Part shown: positions 1-13,700 of the stretch, in pieces
Numbering within the stretch: position 1 is the first letter of the stretch
How the letters are laid out: each line of letters begins with the position of its first letter
Assembly: GCA_003255065.1 (NCBI GenBank)
Contig: QAOA01000725.1
Span: 518,340 to 582,339 of the forward strand
Length of the DNA stretch: 64,000 nt
Origin: Cercis canadensis
Taxonomy: Eukaryota; Streptophyta; Magnoliopsida; Fabales; Fabaceae
Direction of reading: 5' to 3'
Translations under genes and position numbers: made by a program
The notes under the pieces: generated by a model
Told to the model about the DNA's origin: nothing
Seen by the model: the letters and a program-made list of their open reading frames with translations, nothing else
The model's database searches: none

Positions 1-1734
1 TTCATAAAATTTGAACAGTTTCATTTAGATTCATATTCTGAACTTTTGAAACCATAATTCTTCTCTCTATCTCTCCTTCCTTCCACCCCCTTCTCACTCT
101 CTCTCTCTCCCCATTGTCTGTCTATACATTTACATTGAAAAACATTCACTGTTGAGAAACCTTAGGATTCTAAGGAAACTCTGGTTTTTTCTTTTCTTCA
201 TTCTTTTTTTGGTGACTCAAGAAGGGACAACCTCATTATACTATAAGCCTGTTTTCATATGTTAGCCGAGAAAGGTGTTTCTCTCTCTGAAGTCAAATTC
301 TTGTATTCATATTTTTTTTCTAGAACTGATATTTTCCATTTTTGTTTTCCTTTTTTTTCTAAGAGATATTTCCATTTTTGTTACTATGTATTTGTTTCGA
401 ATTTTTTTCTTATAAAATTCTGTGCTTTGCGCAATTCAGGAGGTTGAACTGAATTTTATACATCTTGGGAAATGAGAATTCAAGGAAGCGAATCAACCTC
501 TTAGCTTGTTGTTTCTTGTCTTTCTGGTTAGTTCCCATTTTCTTTCTTCTGATATATTTAAATTTCTAACTATATAATACTATTTTAGCTAGCAGAAAAC
601 AAAGGAATAAACAAGAGAAAAATGGGAAGAGTTAGTTTTTATCCTCTGTTTGGTGCTTTCTGGGTTCTGGGTTCTGCATAGTTCTTTTGTCTATCTTTGA
701 CACTTAGTGTTTTGTTTGTTAAAGGGAACTAAGATCCCATTTCCCTTGATATTACTATGGTTTTTAAACAGTCAAAAATGATGGATGATATTTTCTGTGC
801 TGTTTTCTTCCCATCGTTTTAAGTTAGCGTGATTTTCTTTTTTTCCTTTTCTAATGTATGTAGTGGGGAATTTTTCTTTTCTTTGTATTGAAAGGAGAAA
901 GAGGATATAGATGTATGTATTCAAGTATGGAAATTTTCTGCTACCATAAGAATTATGAACTCAAATGTGCCCAGGGAAAGTAGATAACTTAGTTGGAGGC
1001 GACAAAACGCAGCCGTGGACTCTTGTACACATGAAATGACAATTTGATTTTGAAGATGGGAAACGTGGAATATTCTCCGTCAACTCGCTCCTATAGAGAT
1101 TAGGCAATACAAGTTAATTTATTTTTTTAATTCCCTCTTTGTTCTTCGAAGATCATCATCCACTGCGGTAAGTTTGAGAGATTGCAGTGAGTTTCTCAGC
1201 ATTAAAAGATTGCCTGGACCAAGATACAAAGTTACTATTTTGTACTTGAGTAAAATTTGACAGAGGAAAAGTAGTTGGATTTGGAATGGAGTTCGTAGCA
1301 GCAATCAATGAATCTTTATTAATTAACTCTCTGTACCAACATTTGGCTATCGTCAATATTCTCTGAAATTGTTTCTTAGCCCCATTTGATACACGGAATG
1401 AAAACCATGAAATCAGAATGGGAATTAAAATCGGTTTCACAGTCGGGTGGCTCTAGGAATAAAATGGCTTTCCATTTTTTTTTTTTTTTTCGCCATCGAA
1501 CATNTTTTTTTGTTGCGCCATCGAACATATGAATCATCGTTCTATGAAATAGATGATGGAATGAAATCACCGATATGTGTACCGAAACTGCTTTAGTTCT
1601 TTCCAATGTTAATAACTAAGGTAGATTTCGGTGCACTTTTATTTATTATCTTTAATTAGCGTAGCGTAATAGCATGAGTGAGTTTTTCTGTTATTTCCTT
1701 TCAGATGTTATCTAATCCTACATAGTCAGTGAAG
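1..1734 (+). promoter_or_regulatory. 5' flank, 5'UTR and leader intron of the WRKY44-like gene
   Basis: A pyrimidine-rich tract (about 60-115, TCTCTC repeats) resembles the core-promoter or 5'UTR tracts common in plant genes. A GT donor near 529 and a strong acceptor ending at 1704 (TTTCCTTTCAG) suggest a leader intron of about 1.2 kb, so the coding exon begins at 1705. A seven-codon mini-ORF (ATG at 1705, TAG at 1723) lies just before the chosen start at 1735, in the same frame. A single N at 1504 sits between two copies of a short T-run plus CGCCATCGAACAT. The transcription start was not located. Confidence 0.5.
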
Positions 1735-3898
1735 ATGGATGTGAAGGAAGCAGAAAGAGTAGTTGTTGCTAAACCAGTTGCTTCAAGGCCTAGTTGCTCC
1801 ACTTTCAGATCGTTCTCAGAGCTACTTGCTGGTGCCATTAATGATGGGTCTCCCCCAATTGAATCTTCTCCAACTACAGTTGCAGCCATTAGACCAAAGA
1901 CAGTGAGGTTCAAGCATCGCGCCGCCCCTGCTGGATTCCTTTCTTCTCAGGTGAACTCTCGGGACAAAAACTCTCTTCTATAGAGCTTCTTAATTATTTA
2001 TTTTCTAACTTTGGCTAAGATTCTAAATTCGAACACAAAACCAACAAGTCATGAAGACGATTTTAGTAACACTCTGTTACAAGTCATTTGGTAAAGCTTC
2101 TTAATTTTCAGTAACTGATGTGTTTGACAATTTCAGGCTGGTTTATCTGCAACTTCACCTTGTAACTCTTCTGACAAGACCCCAAAACCAGACACTAGAC
2201 AGTCTGTGATATACAAGCCAATGGCGAAACTTGTATCAAAGACCACCGTTTCTCTTTTGGCAAATATGGTTAGTATCTGTATCTATAGACTTGTATGTTT
2301 GGTATCTGGCTCTTCTGTTAATGTGAGTTGAGTTCCACAAACCATTTATGCTTGAAACTCTGACTTGCTTTGTTCTCATCTTGTTTGGGAGAAGGGAAAC
2401 TGCATTACTAGTCAGCCACAACCAAGGCAATCAATGGAGGCTGGTCTCCAACATGTCAACATAGAAAAGTTTAAAACAAATTTGAGCTCAAATCTTGTTC
2501 AGATTCAGAGTAGCACCCCTCATGCACATGCTGATTTAAATCAGACAAGTGAGGCTAGTAAGGTGGTATCACAGAACCAAGAGGAGGACCCAAAGACTTT
2601 GCCATCCACAAGTCATGCCAATAGTGATCGACCTTCTTATGATGGATACAATTGGAGGAAATATGGGCAAAAGCAAGTTAAGGGAAGCGAGTATCCACGG
2701 AGTTACTATAAATGCACATATCCTAACTGTCCAGTGAAAAAGAAAGTTGAAAGATCATTTGATGGGCAGATTGCAGAAATTGTTTATAAAGGTGAACACA
2801 ACCACTCAAAGCCTCAGCCTCCTAAACGCAACTCAGCAGTGACACAAGGGTCAGGGTCAGGATTCTTATCTGATGCATTGGCTCAAGATGCTAACAACAA
2901 TCTATGGAGTAATAGTAATACTAATTACCCTGATGAGAGGAATGAAAGCAGAATAGAGAATCAGAATGATACAGGAGTATCTGCACATTTAGCTTATCAG
3001 GTCAAGGCTCCACACGCTAATGATTCTGCTGTAACTGGTGCCATTAATGCTGGTGGAGGAAGCCCTGAAAATTCGGTTGGTCTTAGTGGGGAATGTGAGG
3101 AAGGAAGCAAAGGAGTTGAGGCAGAAGAAGATGAACCCAGAAGTAAAAAAAGGTATTATTAATGTTGTTCACAACTCTCCCGTCATTAATAGTCTTTGAT
3201 TGTAGTTGAATGAGGGTAATTCTAATTCATGTTGAATGTTGCTCTTCCTTCAGGAAAAATGAGAATCAATCTAATGAAGCAGCAGTATCAGAGGAAGGTT
3301 TACTAGAGCCTCGCGTTATGGTACAAAATTCTACAGATTCTGAAATTGTTGGAGATGGCTTTCGCTGGAGGAAATATGGGCAGAAGGTGGTGAAGGGCAA
3401 TCCATATCCCAGGTGTGAGTTGATGCTTCTTCAAAATACCAATTTAAGTTTGCTATGATCCTTATTAAAGTAATCTTTTGTAACTTTTTCTTTAACATAT
3501 TTTATGATTTATTGCTCAGCTGAGTAGTGCTATAACATAACTAATGGACACACTTCTAACTGCACCTTTTATTAACTCTTTTAAGATTAGGAACCTATGA
3601 GTGAAGTTGTGGTCATTACATGGTGGACTTAAAATCTTTATTTGCATTATTGTTCAAGTAACTATTGACTTGTATTGCTTTTCTGACAACAGCATCTGAT
3701 TTGTGTTGCAGGAGTTACTATAGATGCACTAATACAAAGTGTAACATGCGGAAGCATGTGGAAAGAGCAATGGATGACCCAAAAGCATTCATCACTACAT
3801 ATGAGGGAAAGCACAACCATGAAATGCCACTGAGGAACACAGGTTCTGTGGCCTCTGAAAGAGATTCACAGGCCCCTCTTAGTAAAGACAAGCCATGA
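1735..3898 (+). CDS. WRKY44: Group I WRKY transcription factor, WRKY44/TTG2-like
   Basis: This is a DNA-binding nuclear factor that recognises W-boxes; in Arabidopsis TTG2/WRKY44 acts in trichome, seed-coat tannin and mucilage development. Five coding exons: 1735-1950, 2137-2268, 2395-3152, 3254-3412, 3712-3898, giving 483 residues. Two WRKYGQK domains are seen (about residues 199-260 and 403-462). Each has a zinc-binding C-x4-C...H-x-H set: CTYPNC with HNH, and CTNTKC with HNH. The second domain is split by the conserved intron in the PYPR arginine codon (AG|G). The assignment to WRKY44 rather than another group I member rests on the N-terminus ([32 protein letters not shown]), which matches TTG2 as I remember it. 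The start at 1735 follows an upstream in-frame stop. The acceptor of exon 3 has a weak pyrimidine tract. Confidence 0.93.
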
Positions 3899-6134
3899 TT
3901 GACACTTGATTAGATAACCAAGATGAGTGTGACCCAAAAATTTGTTCTGTCCCCAAGAATTCAAGTTCAACAGAACTCACAAGATAACGATAAGATTCTT
4001 AATGTAGTATCCAACATGACTAGGTTACTTATCATATTTACTGTAATTTCATCACCAACAGCTTCTTGATAAAGATAGTTTTGGTATTGCTAATTTATAT
4101 TATATATGTTGTCACTCACACTATGGAGCACCTCTTCATCAGGTAGGTTCAATTATAATTTTCGTTTTCATTGATGGAGCTTTATGGAGCATGGTCGACA
4201 ACATTTTATTGTTTAAAATCCTTATCAGTAAGAAACAGCTCCTCGTTATTTTCCATCAGTGTTGCACGATGTTGCAACTGTAGGTAATAATAATATATTT
4301 GATAACGCTTTGTCAAAATGCTATGATAGTATCAACTATAAACCCTTCATTTTATTCTGTGAATTAGTAAATATACATAGCAGAGGTTAATTGCGTCATT
4401 GTCTGAGGGATAATGAACCTCTCTAATCAGCTTAGTTAATAGACTTGGCTATAATTAATTAATTAATTACAATGGATTTGATTGTTGCTTCTTTTCCTAT
4501 CCGTTTCAACTTCAACCAAACCCTTTCGCTTATTTGATTCAACATTTGACCAAGTTCCAAATACATGGAGTGCTAGCCATGTGTTTGCTTCCTGAGAAAA
4601 CCCATTTCCATGGGTGAGGGTTTTTTCTTTTATCTTGGAATTTGCAATCTTGTATGAAATCTGGGAAAATCTTGGCCGCCCTATGAATAATAGGTTAATG
4701 GGCGAAAGAAAAGAATATAAATGCCCGTGATTATCACGCAAACCAAATTGTTTTGTTTGGTAACTGATTAACAATTTTAAATTTTAAATTACACCCATTC
4801 TAAGGAATACTTTTCACTTTTGAGTAAGCCATAAACGAAAGACATTTTCGGGAGACCCACCTCCCCTCAAAACCTATCTCCTGTAGCCTTTATTACAAAA
4901 TGAAATTATACAATGAATCATATACATTTTTTATGGGTAAGCAAAGAACAGATTCAGACATATTTGTTTTCCTGTTTTTTGAAGAAAAACAGATGGCTAT
5001 CATATGGAGCCGCTTCATACCAGCTGTCTCCTCAACAGTGAAGGAGAAGGACAAGCCTCCACCCATATTCTCAATTATTTTCCAAAGGAAAATAATTTGT
5101 CCTTAACTTATCCCGTGTTAGTTGAAAAGATGAATGTGTAATAAGAAACAGCGATGAGAGAGAGTTGAATTCACTTTCTTTTTACCACATATGCTTCAAT
5201 TAGAGTCTACCACCTTTGAAATTTGAATGGGAACCTTATCCAGGCTTTGATGTAAATCCCTCGTTTTTCTTTTTTGCTTGCTTTCAACAGAAAAGTCAGT
5301 GGTTAAAATGATAACTCTTTCACTCCAAAGAGCAACTTTTTATTTCTTTAAGAAAAAAAAACCTGAAAATATAGAAAACGAAAGAAAGACAACTTCTTTG
5401 ATTGGTCTTATGAGACCCACCTTGTGATAATTATTAGAGGAATGTCATTCACAGCTGTTACTACTTGTTCAATTGTTTGCTTAAAGTTGAACTTCGAAGG
5501 CGACCAAAAATTTGATCATTGAGTTACATTATAAAAATATAACAAAAATATTTTTTTCCTAAAAAAAATATAGGAATTCAAATAAGAGCATAAAGCATCT
5601 TGTTTTTATAGATTCTTATAGCAGTATGTGGAGGATGGACAGGATAGTAGTGGCAAGCATGACACTTTAAGACAGCAATTAGGTTAATCCAAAAAGCACA
5701 TATTCTATATTTAGGAAAATATTAAAAAAGGAAATATTCTGTTGAAGCTTGGGGCTTAAACGACATCGTTCAAGGGGGGGGTCTCACTATGTAGTTGGCT
5801 TCGGAGATGATCTAGTGAGAGGCGTACTTTCAGCCAATGACGGGGTTTTTCCGAGCAAAAAGAAAAGAAGCCAATGACGAATTTTGTGGGGGAAATGAAA
5901 ATATGAAAAAGAAAAAAGAGAAGTAAACAATTCTGAAGCAAAAAATGAAGTGAGAGAAACAACAAAGCAAGGCTTTTTCTTCCAAGTGTAGCTAGCTGCC
6001 CGAGCCATCTGTGGTCATTGGTGTCGGGTCTGATATGAGTGTTACTGTGAATTGCGAGTGATTGATTCTTCAGTTTTTTGGTATTTCCTGGTTACTGTTG
6101 TGCCGGAATCTCAAGAGAGCAAGAGAGAGTAATC
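3899..6134. other. Intergenic: WRKY44 3' end to PBL7-like promoter
   Basis: About 0.2-0.4 kb after the WRKY stop is probably 3'UTR. The rest is AT-rich without a credible ORF. The last 350 bases before 6135 are more GC-balanced, with a G8 run near 5773 and purine-rich stretches, and probably hold the promoter and 5'UTR of the kinase gene. No transposon ends were recognised. Confidence 0.5.
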
Positions 6135-9013
6135 ATGGGTTGGATTCCCTGTTCTGGAAATTCAAACACTAAGAAGAAGATAAAGAAGAAGATGAAGAAT
6201 ATGGAAGTGGAGGAGAATCTGGCTGATCAGATCAAACAGGCCCAAGGTACTGATACACTAATTTTAGTATGGAAAAACAGTCATCAGAAGCTTTATGATA
6301 GTGAGACCCTCTTCCTCTTGGGTCAATCATGCTTTCACTCGATTTCTGTTGCGTCTTCTTGATGAAGTTATTTGGGGTGTATTTTGTATGTCTTATCACT
6401 TATGCTAATTTGTCTCTTGGTTTATATGGGTTTTCTTGGAAAATCAAAATTGAACGAGTTTGATGTATTTGGCAAACCCGATTGGTGTCCTGGATGTGTG
6501 AAATTCCCAGGTTAAAAATAGCTGGGAATTGATGGTTTACGACCACCTGTGTTTTTTTCTTAAAAAGAGTAATCTTCTATATTTAGTTATATATCTTAAG
6601 AGAATTTGTCTATCAGTTAATTTGATTTTAAAGTTGCTGTTGACAGTAAAATTTGTGTGCTTTTAGATTATCTTCCATCCTTCTCTTGGATAGTTTCCTT
6701 TGATCTCTGTATTGCTAGCATTCAGGTTATGCTCTAAGTTACTACTTACAATTGCCCAAGTTAGTAAACTTCACTGAAATTGTCTTGGCAGTTTTCACAA
6801 TAATGCAAAACTTCTCACTTGAGTGGCTTCCTTTCACCATATTGGTTTCTTCGTTTACGAAGTGTATGTCAAGCGTAAATTTTTCCTGTTATAGTAATAT
6901 TGGAACATGCATCCTAGAGGGTTAAATCAGTCTGTGGTTTTGATTGGCTGATCTTTGGTTACTTCTTACTGGGACTTGGATAATAAACACGCCATGTAGT
7001 AATTTCATGAGCCCAAGAGACAGTGTGCACATGGGTTGGTCTTAGAAGTCAAATCTAAACCTGCTTTAGCTTTTGCTTCTTCTTTCGCCTCAAATTGGTA
7101 GTCTTGTATACAGGGAAGTCGAAGACTAGTGACGGCTCTAAAAATGGGAACCCTGATCACATTGCAGCACAGACTTTCACGTTCCGTGAGTTGGCAACTG
7201 CAACTAGAAATTTTAAAACAGAATGTCTTTTGGGGGAGGGAGGTTTCGGTAGAGTATACAAAGGGCGTTTGGAAAGTACTAATCAGGTGAGTCTATTTTC
7301 TCATGCTTTCATATTTTATAAAGAGCAGGAGTAAGTTGCAGGGAAATGAAGTTTTGCATCCTTTTTTCCTTTTCTTTGTTACTCATAATTTTTCCTCCTT
7401 TCCACGTTGCTGTCTTCTGACTGCGGACTTGGAATTATACACAAAATATGTAGTTTGAGCTGGCAACACGCTTCATCCTTTATATTTTTCAATGTAGGTT
7501 GTTGCAATTAAGCAACTTGACCGAAATGGGCTGCAAGGGAATAGAGAGTTCCTTGTCGAAGTGTTGATGTTGAGTCTACTCCACCACCCTAACCTTGTCA
7601 ACCTTATTGGTTATTGTGCTGACGGAGATCAAAGGCTTCTAGTTTATGAATATATGCCATTAGGATCCTTGGAAGACCACTTACATGGTATTTGTGCTTC
7701 AATTCTACGTACATGTTCTTTCTTTTCTCGTCTTTTAAATTATGTATTGTTTTCTAGTAGATATTGGTAATAACATGTTTGATTGCAGATATTTCTCCTG
7801 GCAAGAAACGACTTGACTGGAATACACGAATGAAAATAGCTGCTGGGGCAGCAAGGGGATTGGAATATCTTCACGACAAAGCTAACCCTCCTGTCATATA
7901 CCGAGATTTAAAGTGCTCAAACATTTTGCTTGGTGAAGGTTATCATCCAAAGTTATCTGATTTTGGCTTAGCTAAACTTGGACCAGTTGGGGAAAACACC
8001 CATGTATCAACAAGGGTTATGGGCACCTATGGATATTGTGCTCCAGAGTATGCAATGACAGGTCAATTGACTCTCAAATCAGATGTTTATAGTTTTGGCG
8101 TAGTTCTTTTGGAAATAATTACTGGAAGGAAAGCAATTGACAATTCAAAAGCTGCAGGAGAGCAGAATCTTGTTGCATGGGTAAGCCACTCATATAGTTA
8201 TCTCATCTCGTAGGGCTGCTGTTGATTCAAAAGCCACAGAAATGCTCTTGGTTGAATGACATACACTTTCTTGCAATATAAATGGTTAAATACAGGTCCT
8301 TGTGAATAGCTAGTACCACTCTTTCAAATAAGGGGGAGCCTGTAGTCCCATATGAATTTTCTAAGCCAGGAAAGTTTTACCAGCATAATTATACTTGAGC
8401 TGAAGAATTTATGGTATAATGAGTCATTTTCACTCCAACAGTTCTCAGTCACATCTTAACCAAAACTAACAAAACACAGTATATAATTGAAGATGGACAA
8501 TGTTTTGAGAGATAATTCCCGTTAAAGTGATGATTGAAAGTGGTCAAAGTTACAGTGAACTTTTTAAGCTGTTTAACCCATAGTACTCTTTGACTCTTGC
8601 ATTTTTCTTATGGCTATCTATAAGAAATTGAAGTATTTTAATACATTCAGTTGTGAAATTGAAATTTGATGCAATGGCTTCGTTGTTTGAGTAATTTGAT
8701 TAAACACAGTAGTAACTTTGGGATGGACCATTTTGATTTATTTCAGGCTAGACCCTTGTTTAAAGATCGAAGAAAATTTTCACAAATGGCTGATCCAATG
8801 CTCCAAGGCCAATATCCTTCAAGAGGCTTATACCAGGCCCTTGCTGTTGCAGCAATGTGTGTACAGGAGCAGGCTAATATGCGCCCAGTTATAGCTGATG
8901 TTGTGACAGCTTTGAGTTACCTTGCTTCACAAAAATATGACCCCAATACACAGGCAGTCCAAAGCTCCCGCCTTGCCCCTGCTACTCCTCCTAGAACCAA
9001 GAGGGGACAATGA
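6135..9013 (+). CDS. PBL7: Receptor-like cytoplasmic kinase VII, PBL7/CDL1-like
   Basis: A Ser/Thr kinase of the PBS1-like family, expected on the inner face of the plasma membrane, where such kinases relay receptor signals; the Arabidopsis relative CDL1 acts in brassinosteroid signalling. Exons 6135-6246, 7114-7286, 7498-7687, 7789-8180, 8747-9013 give 377 residues, the usual length. The N-terminus MGWIPCSG has Gly2 and Cys6, a typical N-myristoylation and palmitoylation signal. A basic linker precedes the kinase domain: glycine loop [11 protein letters not shown], lysine 100 in VAIK, catalytic YRDLKCSN (Asp198), DFG at 216-218, and activation segment [14 protein letters not shown]. All catalytic residues are present. 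Intron 1 is long (867 bp). The gene converges on the TBC gene downstream. Subfamily is confident; the one-to-one orthologue call rests on length and gene order. Confidence 0.93.
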
Positions 9014-10748
9014 TGCAGAGCTCAAAGTTGGTGGTTATAAGATAGTCTGAAGCAAATCTCAAATATCGTGCATTTGATGGGCTTCTCTACACACTGCAAG
9101 GTATAGTTTTATAGCTGTTCATATGAATACCAGTTGTCCTTTGGTGGTGTTTTCTTGGTTTAGATCATAGTTACGGAAAACCTTGTGAAATTTTGTTCTA
9201 TTCATGTTAAGAGGGTGCACAGGACTGCTCCAATTTCCATTTGGGGCTAAGATAGTATTCTGACTTCCTTTTCTCTCAATTTCTATTTTAAGAGCAAATT
9301 GCTGGATTCATTATTTATGTGTCTTCTCTCTGGGTAATGGTGTACCCACATTCTGCAGAAGTCTTGCCTCTACCTCTTTATCTGGTTTCGTTGTATAGTT
9401 ATGCTTAATTTGAGTTATGAACCCCTATACAAATAAATCAATTCTCAACCAAGAAACTACGCACATATAATTTATTCTGCCCTGATTTAATTCTTTGGAA
9501 GTTTATCTGCTTCTCTCTGTATACAGATTGTGACTTGTATTTTACTTTTTTGTTGAGTGGTTGCTCATGAAGCATCTTTTCATGGAGTAGTAACTAATAC
9601 CAGAACCAAAGCATCTTTACGGTTCTGATCTTTGATTGTTGTAATGAACGTAGATAGAGTAACTTGTAGATAAGAAATTGTGATCTGAAATTTATGTATT
9701 TTCAACTTGCTCTGTTGGATCAATCACTCAACTGCCTAAATATGAAACTTAAAACTCGTTATCAACCTTAAAAATGTGGCATGGAACGAGGGGTTTAAAG
9801 TGATTTTTGTGGAACCTGACTCCATTGAAGCCTCTCTTACAATTCAAGAAGGTTAAACTCGGTTTCTTCATCATGGGATTTGTTGATCGAGACCTTGTAA
9901 CCAAGACTACGTTGGTTTTTCAGTAAATAATTTTAGAGAAGGTTACCGGCGTGTGGATGCGTTAGCAAATAAGGGTGGTGCTCTGCAGAAGGAGAAAACC
10001 ATCTTCTGGGACTGACTACCTGGTCAGCTTAATTGGCCTCTACAAGATAGTATTAAACTAGTTTACTTACAAGATAACTTTCTCTTTCTTTTCCATTAAC
10101 CCCAAAGAAAATGAAATATCTGATTTTACTTCTATCATTTAATGTGAAACTTCCAAAATATTTTTTTAGTGTTATGTGATTATTCTATTACATATGTAGT
10201 TATCTTTTAGTGCTATGTAATTATTTAGTTCATATATGTGATTATCATGTTTAACAATAAATAGAATAGTCACGTTACACCAATAGATATTTTAAACATT
10301 TCACTCAATATAAGAAGAACCTAATTGAAAGACTATTTTGTTTGAAACCAAATGGTCTTTTCTTCAAATTTTTGAAACCAAGCAACATTTTTTTTTTTCA
10401 CAAAGGAATTGCTGTCTTGCTATGTAAAAGTCACAGCTTTTTCACTTCAATAGGATGATTCCAATGATAGCGTAAAGCAAATAAAATCTACAAGTAATTG
10501 ACTTATCAACAACGAATATAAAACATGCTTTACATCTGATTGTCCAGAATGGAGAGAAAAGAATTGGATTTTCCCATTTGGGTTTTGAGGATAATACAAA
10601 AGGATTGTTCCCTTAAGTCCGAGCCACCAGTATGACACATAATTACCCAAAAAAAAAAAAAAGTGAGGAGTGATAGTCGAAAAGAGGTGGTTGGCAGCAG
10701 AGGACTAGGGTGTGGATTTGCATTGGCACTGCACCTTATGCGCTCTAT
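9014..10748. other. Convergent intergenic region between PBL7-like and TBC genes
   Basis: The first 300-400 bases and the last few hundred are probably the 3'UTRs of the two converging genes. A decayed RNase H-like fragment lies at 9926-10015 and is listed separately. The rest is AT-rich with no other coding signal. Confidence 0.5.
9926..10015 (+). mobile_element. RNase H (RVT_3-type) C-terminal relic, probably LINE-derived
   Basis: A 30-codon open stretch reads FREGYRRVDALANKGG followed by about 12 residues and a stop. This matches the end of the RNase H domain carried by plant LINEs and by some host RVT_3 proteins (usual form YREGNxxADxLAxxG). The region just upstream gives a plausible but stop-interrupted continuation. 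No reverse transcriptase, poly-A tail or target duplication was found, so it is a short decayed fragment. It lies between two convergent genes. Confidence 0.5.
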
Positions 10749-13700
10749 TTATCTTCCTTCCTTGGAGATAGCGTCTTTTACCTCATTGTTAGACTTGCTT
10801 TCCCCAGATTCCTCAACATTAAGCTTTCCCTGTTTCATTGGATGATTAAAGGGCAATGATTAGAAACAATAATAAGCAGAATAGGTGTAGTACAATGACA
10901 AAGGCCAACCAGATGCACATATTGAACAATTTGAGAACACCACAAGGGCTAATAATACCCCACACAATAAAGACCAACTGGTATAATTAACATAAGGATG
11001 TAGGTTGAAGAAACTATGCAGTAAATTGAATTTTGAGGTTAAGCAATTGCCAGTTGAAGTGACATATCTGTAATCAAATGTGCTCTGCTTGAATGTAAAG
11101 TCACTGGGAGTAGAAATACAGAAGATTCTACCTTGTTTCTGTCACGCCAACCAAGTCCAAAAGTCAGTAGGCCTATCTTCCGTGAGGAGTTTTCTACCCT
11201 TGGGCTTTGTGTACCAGCCCTACAAACATAGGCACGTAATGAAATTGATCTAAAACAATGTGGTGTGTACAACTAAAATGAATTTTCAATTCTCACATCA
11301 TACAACATTCTCGTCATATTGGCATCAGCGCCCACCCCAAAAGCACACAACAAGAAGAGAAAAGAAAAATCTCCATAAAAACTAAGTCAAAGGCAAAGGA
11401 TTCAGCTGACAAGAACTACATTATCAAGTTAAATTGCATGAGCATTGGCAGACATGACAATTATGTAAAACTGCTCATAGCGGTCAAATTTACAACTTCA
11501 TAGCATCGTAGTTTTGCCATAATATGAGTGGCTAATTTTCTGTTCCTTGGAACAAGATCACTAACCCTTTTTCTTTTCTACATTGTTTCTGTTATTTTGG
11601 AGAGTTAATTGCCAGTTCGGCTTCTTGAGTGGCAAGAACAATATTATGCTTTGTGGACTTTTAGTAACAGGCCCATTACTAGAATAGGCTAAAGGGCCCA
11701 AAATATCAATAAAAAATAATGAGTAAACCATTCGGCTACATTCCCTTTCTTAAGGGCTATCTACGACTCTTCAATCTTGGCCGTGCGTGTAAACCACGCA
11801 CAATCCCTTAACTCAAGGTGAATTAGCATTAGCATAAAAAACTCAGAAACACGGGGTCGTCTTCTTCCTATTCTTCTCCTTCTCCTCAATCTTCTTCTTC
11901 GATGAGGTATCAACTCGCAGGCCAAAGACCATGGGGAATTGCAAGTTCAATTCCTCCATGGCCACCGTGGGGAAAGAAACCCGACCCACTTTCAGTTGCT
12001 AAGTTGGACGGAAATTTTGAAGCAAGCCGTGTCGCTGAAGTGTCGGAGCCGGAAAAAGTGTTTTTTTTTTTTTTAATTTGGACACGTAGGGAAGCGTGTC
12101 GGACTCGTGTCGTACGCGAGTCCAACGCTTTTCGGTGTCGGACATTGGGGCTTTCAGCCCTGTCCGTGCTACCTAGATATTAGATAATGGTAGTCTTGAG
12201 ATATTAGTTGCAAGTGCTCGCAAAAGGAAATCTCAACTTTTGTTTTCAATACTTGTTGCAATGCAAGGAATTTATTTTGTACATATCATTCATAATCTAT
12301 CAACTTTTAACTCTCAAAAGCTGCATGCAAAATTATGTGATATTTAAAACATTTGTACCTTGGAGAAGAAAGTGCTCTGGATTGACCAGATTCATATTGT
12401 AGGGTAGCCTCCAACATACTTTCTGCCATAACCACCCGCTTTTCCATCTCAGCGATTGATGTCATAGCCTTCTCATACTTCTCCTGCATATATATCATAG
12501 ATACATAATCATATATTGTAAATTAAGGAAATGAGGCTGCACAACAAGCTCCTTTTTATTCAATGAGCCCGACCATCCATTCCATCAGGCAAAAGCCTCA
12601 ACTACTGCTTATAGAGTTGCATGTGCAATAGCAGAGGAGTACTTAAACTAATTATTTACATATATTATGGAATTATATATATAATAGAGGATAAAAATAA
12701 TTAAATTAAATTCTTAGAGTCAAATAAATATTATTAAATACTTAATAATGGATGAATTTCTTTTTAGAAAAGAATTAAAATAGTGTACAAATTACAAAAA
12801 TGGGTAGTTGTTAAAAAGTTCCTTTTACTAACAACATATGAATGAAATATTGATTAATTTTTATGGACGAATTATTTTTATATGTTTCATTGAAATTGCT
12901 ACCTTATCTTTGATTAGGACCACAATGGTCATAAGAAGGAGGGATACCTGAAGCACATGAACTGCATATTTCTGAGCTGCAACATCTTCCTCCGCACTTC
13001 TTCGAGCATCTTCCGTAACCTTCTGCTCCTGCTCTACACGCAATAGGACCTGTAACATGCAGAAGAGTTAGGAGTTTTCTAAAGGGAACGTAAATAGTTA
13101 TTTTTCTCTGGCATTCAAGCTTATGGAAACAGTCAAATAGATACTGGAGAAAACAGGTGAACACTAGAACCTCTAGCATGGCAACTTCTTGTTCTTTCTT
13201 ATCAGCAAGAGCTTGCTGTAGCTCAGCTACCTCCTGCTCCAGTTGCTCAACCTGCACGATTGCAGACATATTCGTAAACCTTGCAAGCCAGCTGAACCAC
13301 CAAAGAGCTTTTAAAGAAAAAGAAACTATTTTTGTAGCTGAACTAGCTTTTCCTAGTGCTTTGTATTTTTCTTGAATAGGTAAAAAGGCTACCCCCTGAT
13401 TAGAATATTAAATGATCTCATCTACATCAAGCTTTTATTAACATTATCATCCTTATCAGTCTGAATTAGCTAATCAATGATGGATCCAGCACAAAGCATA
13501 ATTTTATGTATTAATTTGATTTGTACATAAATATATTCGTAAACAAGGAATTTATGCTTCATGCCAGAGCAATGAATTTAAGTTTTTAAAATCTTCAAAA
13601 CTTTGATAAGCATTTCCATTTTTACAAAATGAGGACAAGGGGAAGATGATGCCGTTCTATTTTTTACAACTTAGATAAGCATCAGTACCCTTGCACTCAA

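Noticed and set aside
12484-12947. Possible U12-type intron in the TBC gene (donor GTATCCCTCC)
   Set aside because: The donor only partly fits the U12 consensus and no TTCCTTAAC-like branch site was found near the acceptor.
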